Shown here piece after piece: positions 22,727 to 30,603 of a stretch of DNA of 64,000 nt. Each line of letters begins with the position of its first letter. The stretch's first letter is position 1. The stretch spans positions 1 to 64,000 of the forward strand of contig JAKQHY010000081.1 of NCBI GenBank assembly GCA_029555965.1, read 5' to 3'. A program made the translations under genes and the position numbers. Source of the DNA: Chloroflexota bacterium. GTDB taxonomy: Bacteria; Chloroflexota; Anaerolineae; B4-G1; SLSP01. The notes beneath the pieces were generated by a model. It searched no databases. It was not told the DNA's origin and saw only the letters and a list, made by a program, of their open reading frames with translations.

Positions 22727-23494
22727 ATGTCAACTAAGTTTGTTCGTGTATTGGATACCAGACGCCCGATTTGGGGAATTGTCGAGGGCAATGTGGTGTA
22801 TCACCTGGAAGGCTCCCCCTACGGGAAGTGGCAACGCGGCGCAATGCTGGGCGCGTTGCACGCGCTGCCGCTATTGCCTCCCACAGAACCCACCAAAATC
22901 ATCTGCGTGGGGCGCAATTACGCTGCACACGCGGCGGAGCATAACAGCCCGGTGCCGGAAGCGCCGCTGCTCTTCCTCAAGCCGCCGAGCAGTGTCGTCG
23001 GCCCCGACGCTGCGATTGTGCTGCCCACACTCTCGCAGCGGATTGAGCACGAGGCGGAGCTGGCCGTCGTCATCGCTCGGCCCTGTCGTGACGTGACGCC
23101 GGAGGAGGCGTGGGACTACGTCCTGGGCGTGACGTGCGGCAACGACGTGACGGCGCGCGACTTGCAGCGGCAGGACGGTCAGTGGACGCGCGGCAAAGGC
23201 TTCGACACGTTCTGTCCGCTTGGCCCATGGATCGTCGCGGGGTTGACGGCGGCTGACATCGCCGACTTGGCGGTGACATGCCGCGTCAACGGCGACCTGC
23301 GCCAGCAGGGCCGCACCAGCGAGATGGTGTTCTCGCCTGCCTACATTGTCTCTTACGCCGCCGCCGTGATGACGCTCATGCCCGGCGATGTGCTCCTCAC
23401 CGGCACGCCCGCCGGCGTCGGCCCGCTGACCGCCGGGGATGTGGTGGACGTGGAGGTTGAAGGGATCGGCGTGCTGCGGAATCCGGTGCGCTAA
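22727..23494 (+). CDS. Fumarylacetoacetate hydrolase family protein
   Basis: 255 residues; AAGGAG eight bases before the ATG. KIICVGRNYAAHAAEHNSPV, PLLFLKPPSSVVGPDAAIVL, RIEHEAELAVVI (metal Glu pair), GVTCGNDVTARDLQRQDGQW, RGKGFDTFCPLGPWIV and LMPGDVLLTGTPAGVGPL are the ordered FAH-fold motifs. The size and the N-terminal 50-residue extension fit the HHDD isomerase / acylpyruvase branch, which acts on short beta-diketo acids with Mg2+. No aromatic-degradation genes are adjacent, so the substrate stays open. The start lies just after MITE copy A and a leader motif shared with other genes. Confidence 0.88.
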   Translation: MSTKFVRVLDTRRPIWGIVEGNVVYHLEGSPYGKWQRGAMLGALHALPLLPPTEPTKIICVGRNYAAHAAEHNSPVPEAPLLFLKPPSSVVGPDAAIVLPTLSQRIEHEAELAVVIARPCRDVTPEEAWDYVLGVTCGNDVTARDLQRQDGQWTRGKGFDTFCPLGPWIVAGLTAADIADLAVTCRVNGDLRQQGRTSEMVFSPAYIVSYAAAVMTLMPGDVLLTGTPAGVGPLTAGDVVDVEVEGIGVLRNPVR

Positions 23495-23500
23495 TTCCTG

Positions 23501-23570
23501 AAACGTAAAACGTGAAACGTAAAACGTGAGGCTTTTACAGTGAAATCATTACGGTTTACGTTTTACGCAT
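23501..23570. repeat. Intergenic repeat of aaacgt units, inverted
   Basis: gaaacgtaaaacgtgaaacg... at 23500-23528 faces ggtttacgttttacgcatta at 23553-23572; an imperfect inverted repeat in the spacer between the FAH and band-7 genes. Confidence 0.6.
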
Positions 23571-23651
23571 TATGTTTCCTGTAGATTTCTACAGTAGACT
23601 CCCGCTTCCCGATCTGCTACACTGAGCGTATCACATATAGGGAGGTGTGGA

Positions 23652-24614
23652 ATGACACAAATGAATGTTTCTCCGTTGGAGCCGCGCCCGGCGCCGACCG
23701 GCCCGGCGCGCAGCGCCGGGTTGGGGTCGTTAGAGCGCCTGTTCAAGTCGGCAATGGTGGCGCTGGCCGGCTTGACTGTCCTGGGCCTGCTGATGGTGAT
23801 CGGGCGGTCCGCCATCTACAAGATTCACGAGTACGAGCGTGGCCTGCACTTACGGGGCGGACAGTTCGTGGCGGTGGACGGCCCCGGCTGGCATATCCAG
23901 ATTCCGTTGGTGGACACCGTCATCATTGTCAAGGTAAACGAGCGCCTGGGCTACGTCGAACAAGTCCCGGCAATGACATCCGACGATGTGACGATGGACG
24001 TTTCGTTGCAATATACCTATCGCGTGACCGACCCGCAGCGTTTTGCGTTGGAAGTGGACGACCCGGAGCGCATCATTTTTGAGTTTGTCCAGGGCAAACT
24101 GCGCGACGTGGTCAACACGAAGGAGATGACGGTGGTGATGCACAGCCGCGCCGAGATGAGCGGGGAAGTGATGGCCGCGTTGCGCGAGAAAGAGGCGCAG
24201 TATGGCGTGGAGTTCATCACTGTGCAGATTCAGAGCGCGTCCCCGCCGGAGGAAGTCGTCACGGCGATCAAGGATCGCATGGTGGCCGTGCAGCGCCAGG
24301 AACAGTCGCAGGCCGAGGCTGCGCAGCGCCGCACTCTGGCCGACGCCGATTTCTACACCGCGCAGAAGCAGGCGGAGGGCGCTGCCTACGAGATCACGAA
24401 GATGGCCGAGGCCGACGCGCAGCGCATCACCCTCACGTCCGTGGCCGAGCGCGAGGCCATGCAATCCCTGCTGGCGGGATTGCAGGGCAAAGGCGCGCTC
24501 GCCGAGCAGTATATGCAACTCCTTATTGCGCAAGAATTGAAGGAAAACAGCAAATGGATCATCAGCGGCAATGGCGAGATGGCTCCTGTGGTCGAACTGC
24601 GGACGACGCCCTGA
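23652..24614 (+). CDS. SPFH/band-7 membrane protein
   Basis: 320 residues; GGGAGG precedes the ATG. One TM helix at about 34-52, then the SPFH domain (YKIHEYERGLHLRGGQFVAV, PGWHIQIPLVDTVIIVKVNE, TSDDVTMDVSLQYTYRVTDP) and a long Ala/Glu/Gln-rich helix (AEAAQRRTLADADFYTAQKQ, AEGAAYEITKMAEADAQRIT) typical of prohibitin/stomatin-like coiled coils. These proteins scaffold membrane microdomains and protease complexes. No NfeD partner is adjacent. Its TGA shares an A with the next ATG (TGATG), so it is coupled to the EEP enzyme. Confidence 0.88.
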   Translation: MTQMNVSPLEPRPAPTGPARSAGLGSLERLFKSAMVALAGLTVLGLLMVIGRSAIYKIHEYERGLHLRGGQFVAVDGPGWHIQIPLVDTVIIVKVNERLGYVEQVPAMTSDDVTMDVSLQYTYRVTDPQRFALEVDDPERIIFEFVQGKLRDVVNTKEMTVVMHSRAEMSGEVMAALREKEAQYGVEFITVQIQSASPPEEVVTAIKDRMVAVQRQEQSQAEAAQRRTLADADFYTAQKQAEGAAYEITKMAEADAQRITLTSVAEREAMQSLLAGLQGKGALAEQYMQLLIAQELKENSKWIISGNGEMAPVVELRTTP

Positions 24615-25633
24615 TGACGGCGAGCGTGACGCGGGATGCCCTCGGGGATCAGGTCGTGAACCTGGGTTGGATCAGTTACGCGCTGGCGTTGTGGGGGTGG
24701 GCTGGGGCCTGGCGCCTCTGGGGCGACCGTTGGGTCTGGTTGTTTGTTCTCAACACCTTTGCCCCTTTTCTCTTCGTGCCGCTGCCGTTTTTGATCCTGT
24801 TTGCCGTCCGTCTGCGTCGCCGCGTTCTAGGCGTATGCGCCTGCGCCGGGGTAGTGTTGTGGGGCCTGTTGTACGCTGAACTTTGGCTGCCTCAGGCTGT
24901 TTCGGTCCAGGCCGGCGAGACCCGCTTGACTGTGATGACTTACAACCTGCTTGTCGGCAACCAGCACTTCGATCAGGTGCGTCAGACCATCCATGCTTCT
25001 GACGTGGATGTGGTGGCGTTCCAGGAATTGACCCCGCAAGTCGCGGCGATGATACGGCAGGAGTTGCGCGCGGATTATCCCTATCAGGCCCTTGAGCCGG
25101 TGCCGGGAACCCGTGGGATGGGGGTGATCAGCCGTTATCCGTTGGCTACCAGTGCGATGACGCTGGATGGGAACTGGAACACCCCTCCCCAGGTATTGAC
25201 GCTGGACTTTGCCGGGACGGCGGTGACGCTGATCCACGCACATTTCCAACCCACCACATCGCCGACCGCCGAGGTCGTCCGCGCCACGGTGGCCCGGCGG
25301 ATGCAGCAGGCGCAGGCAGTGCAGGATTTTGCCGCGCAGCACCCCGGCCCGTTGTTGGTCGTGTGTGATGGCAATATGGCGGAGTTCAGCCGCGAGTATG
25401 CGGTGTTGGCGCGCACACTCAAGGATGCCTGGCGCGAAGTCGGCTGGGGCCTGGGGCATACCTGGCCGACGCCTTCGGGCTATGTCGGGCTGGGGCGCTG
25501 GCTGGGCCTGCGTCTGGCGCGCATTGACTACCTCTGGTACTCAACGCATTTCCAGGCCGTGCGCGCCGCATTAGGGGCGGCAGATGGCTATTCAGATCAT
25601 CGCCCGGTTGTGGCGACGTTGGTTTGGCGATGA
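24614..25633 (+). CDS. Membrane-anchored endonuclease/exonuclease/phosphatase (EEP) protein
   Basis: 339 residues from the ATG at 24614 (TGATG overlap). Three hydrophobic helices (about residues 17-95) precede the EEP domain: LTVMTYNLLVGNQHFDQVRQ, VDVVAFQELTPQVAAMI (catalytic Glu), GMGVISRYPLA, VTLIHAHFQPTTSPT, LLVVCDGNMAEFSREYAVLA (Asp-Asn pair), RIDYLWYSTHF and YSDHRPVVATL (Asp-His). All catalytic positions are present, with the enzyme domain outside the membrane by the positive-inside pattern. Family members cleave phosphodiesters in lipids or nucleic acids; the substrate is unknown. Confidence 0.82.
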   Translation: MTASVTRDALGDQVVNLGWISYALALWGWAGAWRLWGDRWVWLFVLNTFAPFLFVPLPFLILFAVRLRRRVLGVCACAGVVLWGLLYAELWLPQAVSVQAGETRLTVMTYNLLVGNQHFDQVRQTIHASDVDVVAFQELTPQVAAMIRQELRADYPYQALEPVPGTRGMGVISRYPLATSAMTLDGNWNTPPQVLTLDFAGTAVTLIHAHFQPTTSPTAEVVRATVARRMQQAQAVQDFAAQHPGPLLVVCDGNMAEFSREYAVLARTLKDAWREVGWGLGHTWPTPSGYVGLGRWLGLRLARIDYLWYSTHFQAVRAALGAADGYSDHRPVVATLVWR

Positions 25634-25645
25634 AGGGGTGAGGGT

Positions 25646-26122
25646 ATGAAGCAACGAGTAGGATGGCTGTTGATCATTCTGGCAGTTTGCATTTTGAGTG
25701 CGGGGATTCTGGGGTGGTTCTGGCAGGAAGCCCCCCCGGTGCAGCAGAGCGCCCTGTCGTCTCCGCGCATCTACGCTTACCGTGATTGGCAAAGCCTTGG
25801 CCTCCAGTTGAACCCCGGCGAGGTTGTCCGTTTGCGGGCGCAGGGGACGTGGCTCTACACGCCGGGTGAGTATCACGGCCCGGAAGGGCACCATAAATAC
25901 CCCTCGCCGGATACTTACCCGATCAACCGGGCGCCCGGCGGCGTCTTGATTGGGCGATTTGGCGAGACGGGCACTCCTTTCCTCGTTGGGCGCGGCGGGA
26001 CGTTTATGGCGGATGTGGCGGGCCGGTTGTATTTGCGCATCAACGATGACATCTTGAGCGATAACGAGGGGTTCGTGACCATTGAGGTAAGCATTACACC
26101 GCCTGAAACTCCTCGGCCATAA
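25646..26122 (+). CDS. Membrane-anchored LecA-like (PA-IL) lectin-domain protein
   Basis: 158 residues. An N-terminal signal anchor at 7-25 is followed by a beta-sandwich. The C-terminal part, PGGVLIGRFGETGTPFLVGR, then RLYLRINDDILSDNEGFVTI, has the calcium/galactose-binding pattern of the PA-IL (LecA) family, where I-N-D-D and the following D-N give the metal and sugar ligands. An internal insertion, YTPGEYHGPEGHHKYPSPDT, is rich in His and Pro. Lies 12 bases after the EEP gene and closes that unit. Binding of galactosides is inferred from the family. It could also be a calcium-binding adhesin-like domain. Confidence 0.65.
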   Translation: MKQRVGWLLIILAVCILSAGILGWFWQEAPPVQQSALSSPRIYAYRDWQSLGLQLNPGEVVRLRAQGTWLYTPGEYHGPEGHHKYPSPDTYPINRAPGGVLIGRFGETGTPFLVGRGGTFMADVAGRLYLRINDDILSDNEGFVTIEVSITPPETPRP

Positions 26123-26170
26123 GCGCCCAAACATTGAGAGGCGGCGGCCCCGCCTTTCCTACCTTTCTCC

Positions 26171-26233
26171 CTCAACGGATTGAGCGGATGGTAGCGGATA
26201 AACGTTTCCGTTACATCGCTTCAATCCGTTGAG
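26171..26233. repeat. Inverted copy pair of the CAACGGATTGA repeat
   Basis: ctcaacggattga (26171-26183) faces tcaatccgttgag (26221-26233), a perfect 13-bp inverted repeat around a 37-base centre (gcggatggtagcggataaac...). It sits in the spacer after the lectin gene and could act as a weak terminator. Confidence 0.7.
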
Positions 26234-26337
26234 CTATTTTTAAATTTGCGCTATCATATAAGCGAGGAGGCGCACAAGCCTGCGAATGACCTTGACGCCA
26301 CCCATGACAACGATGATCAAACTACTTTCGATGGTTC

Positions 26338-26396
26338 AACGTTCCAGCGTTCCAACGTTCCAACGTTCTAACGTTCCAACGTTCCAACGTTCCAAC
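26338..26396. repeat. 8-bp tandem repeat, unit aacgttcc
   Basis: Seven copies of aacgttcc with two single-base variants, immediately upstream of the cyclase/ATPase gene. The AACGTT centre is palindromic, so each unit is a potential protein site; equally it may be a slippage-prone microsatellite. It runs into the shared leader motif actaccggactattttca (26395-26412). Confidence 0.85.
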
Positions 26397-26418
26397 TACC
26401 GGACTATTTTCAGAGGAG
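26395..26418 (+). promoter_or_regulatory. Leader motif with Shine-Dalgarno shared with other genes
   Basis: actaccggactattttca (26395-26412) followed by gaggag. The same 18 bases occur at 57339-57356 before the Wzz-like gene, and a close relative (gactatcagactattttt, 22694) precedes the FAH gene; each abuts the ribosome site. Confidence 0.6.
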
Positions 26419-26424
26419 ATGAGG

Positions 26425-29400
26425 ATGACCATAGCGAAGCTCGATAGCGCCACCACTGCCGAGACGGGCGCGGTAGACTGGTTGGGGCGCTTGTTGCACT
26501 ACCAGCCCTCTTTGCCGGTTTATATCCGGGATCTGTTGGAGGCCGTGACAGCGTATGTGCCGCGCCTGGTGGCAGATTATTGGCTAGAATCATCGCCGTC
26601 CGGCGCGCTGGCATTGTCGCTTGAGGGAACGTTGATGTTTGCGGATGTGGATGGCTTTACCCCGTTGGCCGAACGTTTCGCCCAGGTGGCGTCGCAGGAG
26701 GGGGCGGAAGAGTTGACCGAGCTGATTGACCGCTTCCTGGAAATCCTGATCCGCATCTGCGCCAAATACGGCGGCGATCTACAGAAATTTGGCGGCGACG
26801 CGGGCCTGCTTTTCTTCCAGGGGGAAGATCACGCGTTACGCGCCGTGGCTGCGTCTTTGGAAGTCCAGAGGGCGATGAAAACACAGATGGGGCAGGTAGA
26901 AACGTCGCTCGGCGTCTTCCCGCTGCGCATTGCGATTGGCCTGGGAAGCGGTCGCCTGATCGGTTTCAGCCTGGGAGACCCGCAGGGGCAGGAATTCCTG
27001 ATTGTCGGGCCGCCCCTGGCGGCGATGGGCCGGGCGCAAATGGCCGCGCCGCCGGATGAGACGGTGGTGGATGCGGGGACGTTGGACGCCTGCGGCGCCG
27101 CGCTGTCTTATACTCTCCTTGAGGATAAATTGTATCAGGTGACCGGTTTGCGGTACACGGGGGCGGCGCAGAGCTTGCCGGCGCTATTGCGGATGCCTCA
27201 GTTGGAGGAACGCGAGCGAATGCAGTGGATGCTGGAACGGCTTGATGCACTGACGCCCTATCTGGCGCCGGACTTGTTGGACCGCCTCATCCCGGCCTCT
27301 TCGTTGGAGCGAATTCACCTGTTGAGTGAGCATCGCCTGGTGACTGTTATGATGCTTTCCGTGCCCGGCCTTGAGGATTTCATGCCCTATTGGGGTGACG
27401 CGACGCGGTTGCAGTCAGCCCTTGGCACGCCGCATGAAGCCTTCATCCGCGTGCGCGAAGCTGTCTTGCGCTACGATGGTATTGTTAACAAAATCGGCGT
27501 GTCGCCAAAAGAACCGTACGTGGTCGTGCTTTTTGGCGCGCCACACGCTCACGAAGATGACCCGCTCCGGGCGGTGTTGGCGGCCCTGGAATTGCAAGAA
27601 TTGTTCGGTGGAACGCTGCGTTTTGGCATCAACACCGGCTACGTTTTTGCCGGCGACATCGGCACCGACACCCGCCGCGAGTATACGGTGATGGGCGACG
27701 CGGTTAACCTGGCGGCGCGGCTGATGGCGCGCTGCCGTCCGGGAGAAATCTGGCTTGGGCCGCAAACCTCAAATCATCCCGCTGTGATGCTGCGGGTCGC
27801 CGGAGAGTTCGCGGCCCCTATCAAATTCAAGGGCAAGGCCGAACCGTTATCCCCTTTTATTGTCAATGGCCTGCGTCCCACATTCGCCGATGTGACGGCG
27901 CCCGACGTGACGCTGGTGGGGCGGGACGCGGAAGTGGCGCGTTTGACCCAGTTACTGTATCTGGCTCAATCCGGGCACACTCAGGTCGTCTTGCTCCACG
28001 GACGGGTGGGAGTCGGGAAGACGCAGGTGGCGCAGGCCGTGGCTCGCTATGCCACCGACCATGGCTGTGCGGTGTGCCTTGGGGCGCCTCCTTCTTATGG
28101 CGAACATCTCCCGTTTGCCGGTTGGGAAAGCGTTCTGCTCGCGTTGTTAGAATTGGATTCGACGCCGCAGTCCTCACGCACGGAGGGGCTGGTGGCCGCG
28201 CTGACGCGCTACGAATTGGGCGCGTGGGCTGCCCTCATTGCCCCGTTACTGGGGGTGGCGTTGGCGCCTTCATCGGAAGTTCTCTCCTTGCCGCCGGATA
28301 TGCGCGACATGCAGCGGCAAAGCGCGTTGCGGGACTTATTGCAGAAAGCGGCGCAGGAGCGTCCCCGTGTGCTGATTTTCGATAATGTGCAATGGATGTC
28401 GGCGGCTTCATTGGAGCTGCTGGACACTTTATTGACGCTGCCCGGCACGGATCCCTTGATGTTGGTATTAACCTACCGTGACGAATGGTCCCGGGCGGAA
28501 CGCTGGGAAACCGATGCGAATGTGGTGGATCTGCCGCTAGGGACATTGGCGGATGGAGCGATGGGCGAATTGGTGCAACAGCTATTCGCGGAGGCGCCGT
28601 TGCCGGCCCAGGTGGTTGAGTGGGTTGTGGCGCGCAGCAGCGGCCTGCCTTTGTTCGCCACCGAGGCCGTGCGCGCGTTGATTGACTCCGGTGTGTTGCG
28701 GCGGCGCAATGCGGTATGGGAACTGTCCGGTTCGCTGGACGATTTCCCTTTGCCGGACATGGTTTATGGCCTGATCCAGAGCCGTATTGACCAACTCTCG
28801 CCGCCCAATCGCCACTTGTTGCGCGCGGCTGCGGCCGTTGGCGATGTACTCACGCTGCCCATGTTGGTGGCGGCCTATGGCGAGGAAAACGAACCGGCCG
28901 TGCGCCGGCGCCTGCCGCAGTTGACGCCCCTGGGGTTAATGCCCCGTGACTTTGCCGGCGAAGTATTCGCTTTTCAGCAACCCTTGGTGCGCGAGGTGGC
29001 GTATCGTGGCCTGCCGTATCGTGTGCAGCGCGTGATCCACCAACGGCTGACCGACTACCTGGACTATCACCGCGAGCGCGCCACGCCCAAATGGCTGACC
29101 TTGATGGCCTATCACGCCTATGAGGGGCAACTTTGGGCAAAAGCTGTGGAGGTCAACCTGGCGTTGGGGCAGCAGGCGGCCCATTCGTTCCTGCCGGATC
29201 AAGCGCGCCAGGCCTTGACCCGCGTGTTGCTCGCTGCCGATTCCGGCGCTTTGCCGGCGCCGGAAGCGCGTTTTGAGGCGCATCATCTGTTGGGCGATAC
29301 CCTGACCAGTTTTGGTCAGTATGATGAGGCGCTCCAGCACTTAAATGAGGCGCGCCGCATGATTCCGCCGGAGCCGCGCGATGCCCGCGATGTGGCCTGC

Positions 29401-29721
29401 TTGGCCGATTTGGACTACCACGAGGCCGCGTTGTTGGAGGCGCAAGGCGAGTACGCGCGGGCGTTGGGGGTGGTGGAACGCGGTCTGGACCTTCCCGGCG
29501 TGGAAGGCACTCTGGAATGTGCGCGGCTTTATTTGGTTGGCGCCGGATTATACCGACGCCAGAAGGAGTACGACCAGGCGCGGGAATGGGCTAACCGCAG
29601 TCTGGAAATGACGGCTTTGTATCCTGATATGGAGCGCGCGCATCAAATTCGCTCGCGGGCCATGTACATGATCGCCCTTTTGGCGTCGCTGCAACGCTTC
29701 AAGGGGTCGGCCAAACTGTAG
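26425..29721 (+). CDS. Adenylate/guanylate cyclase-AAA ATPase-TPR signalling protein
   Basis: 1098 residues from the ATG at 26425 (AGGAG six bases upstream; the ATG at 26419 touches it). Two class III cyclase domains: the first at about 65-235 with the metal motif GTLMFADVDGFTPLAERF; the second at about 300-485, where the metal Asp is replaced (LVTVMMLSVPGLEDF) but the C-terminal part is conserved (GINTGYVFAGDIGTDTRREY, VMGDAVNLAARL). An AAA/STAND-type ATPase follows, with Walker A HGRVGVGKTQ near 526-536 and Walker B VLIFDNVQW near 650, then winged-helix-like text and TPRs from about 930. It ends abruptly after two or three TPRs; relatives usually have more. Role: cyclic-nucleotide or STAND-type regulator, cytoplasmic. 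First of three signalling genes. Confidence 0.85.
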   Translation: MTIAKLDSATTAETGAVDWLGRLLHYQPSLPVYIRDLLEAVTAYVPRLVADYWLESSPSGALALSLEGTLMFADVDGFTPLAERFAQVASQEGAEELTELIDRFLEILIRICAKYGGDLQKFGGDAGLLFFQGEDHALRAVAASLEVQRAMKTQMGQVETSLGVFPLRIAIGLGSGRLIGFSLGDPQGQEFLIVGPPLAAMGRAQMAAPPDETVVDAGTLDACGAALSYTLLEDKLYQVTGLRYTGAAQSLPALLRMPQLEERERMQWMLERLDALTPYLAPDLLDRLIPASSLERIHLLSEHRLVTVMMLSVPGLEDFMPYWGDATRLQSALGTPHEAFIRVREAVLRYDGIVNKIGVSPKEPYVVVLFGAPHAHEDDPLRAVLAALELQELFGGTLRFGINTGYVFAGDIGTDTRREYTVMGDAVNLAARLMARCRPGEIWLGPQTSNHPAVMLRVAGEFAAPIKFKGKAEPLSPFIVNGLRPTFADVTAPDVTLVGRDAEVARLTQLLYLAQSGHTQVVLLHGRVGVGKTQVAQAVARYATDHGCAVCLGAPPSYGEHLPFAGWESVLLALLELDSTPQSSRTEGLVAALTRYELGAWAALIAPLLGVALAPSSEVLSLPPDMRDMQRQSALRDLLQKAAQERPRVLIFDNVQWMSAASLELLDTLLTLPGTDPLMLVLTYRDEWSRAERWETDANVVDLPLGTLADGAMGELVQQLFAEAPLPAQVVEWVVARSSGLPLFATEAVRALIDSGVLRRRNAVWELSGSLDDFPLPDMVYGLIQSRIDQLSPPNRHLLRAAAAVGDVLTLPMLVAAYGEENEPAVRRRLPQLTPLGLMPRDFAGEVFAFQQPLVREVAYRGLPYRVQRVIHQRLTDYLDYHRERATPKWLTLMAYHAYEGQLWAKAVEVNLALGQQAAHSFLPDQARQALTRVLLAADSGALPAPEARFEAHHLLGDTLTSFGQYDEALQHLNEARRMIPPEPRDARDVACLADLDYHEAALLEAQGEYARALGVVERGLDLPGVEGTLECARLYLVGAGLYRRQKEYDQAREWANRSLEMTALYPDMERAHQIRSRAMYMIALLASLQRFKGSAKL

Positions 29722-29904
29722 TTGCCTATCTCCCATGGGCGCGGTTTGAGCCTGGTCCCCCGCAGGGGGTGCAGGTTCCCTCATTGGGGCGTTATGTGAT
29801 TTTGTAACTTTCTGTTATGATTGGTTTTAGACAGTATAGAAGATACGTTTGGGGTGTGTTCCACCCCCAAAAGCCCTGTTGATAAACTGAGAGAATGAAG
29901 GTTC

Positions 29905-30552
29905 ATGCAAACAACCCCGGTTAATTGGAGAAGTGCTTGGCGCGGATTGCGGGTCTGGTTGGGGATCGTGGTCTTGATGGTAGTTACCGTGCTCCTGTTG
30001 ATGCGTCCCAAACCGGTTGCCCCGCCCCCAGTGGAGGAGGAGGCGGCGGCGCCTACCGCGGAGCTTTTGCCTACGATCACACCACTGCCCTCCCTGACGC
30101 CGTTCCCTACGCATACGCCCTTGCCGACAATGACTCTGGCGCCCACCGCCGCCCCCACAATGGCGGCGCTGGTGACGACGGATACGCTTACGGCGACGGC
30201 CGCATTGACCTCTACCACGGTGGTGACGTATGTGGTCAAAGGAGGCGACACCCTTTCGGAGATTGCGGCTGATTACCAGGTGACGGTAGATGATTTGATG
30301 GTAGCCAACGATCTGGCAGATGAATTGCTCGACGTGGGGCAGGTTTTGACAATCCCGCCGGCGGGGACGGCAGGAGACCTGGTGGGAACGGTGCGGTTGG
30401 AGACCTACGTGGTAAAATCTGGCGATACCCTGGGGGGGATTGCCGCACGGTATCAGGTTTCCGTGGACGACCTGATAGCGGCCAATGATTTAAGCTCTGA
30501 TTTTCTTCAATTGGGGCAAAAGTTGGTCATTCCTGCCGGGGACAGTGACTGA
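29905..30552 (+). CDS. Membrane-anchored double-LysM protein
   Basis: 215 residues; the ATG at 29905 follows GAAGG. TM helix at 15-33, acidic patch (PVEEEAAAP), Thr/Pro linker (LLPTITPLPSLTPFPTHTPL...) to about residue 100, then two LysM domains: about 107-152 (TYVVKGGDTLSEIAADYQVT) and 165-211 (TYVVKSGDTLGGIAARYQVS, FLQLGQKLVIP). Topology implies the LysM pair faces the wall or periplasm. Lies between the cyclase/ATPase gene and the kinase-FHA gene and could sense or bind peptidoglycan for them; that is inference from position. Confidence 0.85.
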   Translation: MQTTPVNWRSAWRGLRVWLGIVVLMVVTVLLLMRPKPVAPPPVEEEAAAPTAELLPTITPLPSLTPFPTHTPLPTMTLAPTAAPTMAALVTTDTLTATAALTSTTVVTYVVKGGDTLSEIAADYQVTVDDLMVANDLADELLDVGQVLTIPPAGTAGDLVGTVRLETYVVKSGDTLGGIAARYQVSVDDLIAANDLSSDFLQLGQKLVIPAGDSD

Positions 30553-30603
30553 GTTTCTCATAGAATCCGCCACTTTAGCAACCTATTGGCGAAGGAGAGG
30601 GGT

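Noticed and set aside
26338-26396. AACGTTCC array as a CRISPR
   Set aside because: Units are 8 bases with no spacers between them and no cas genes nearby.
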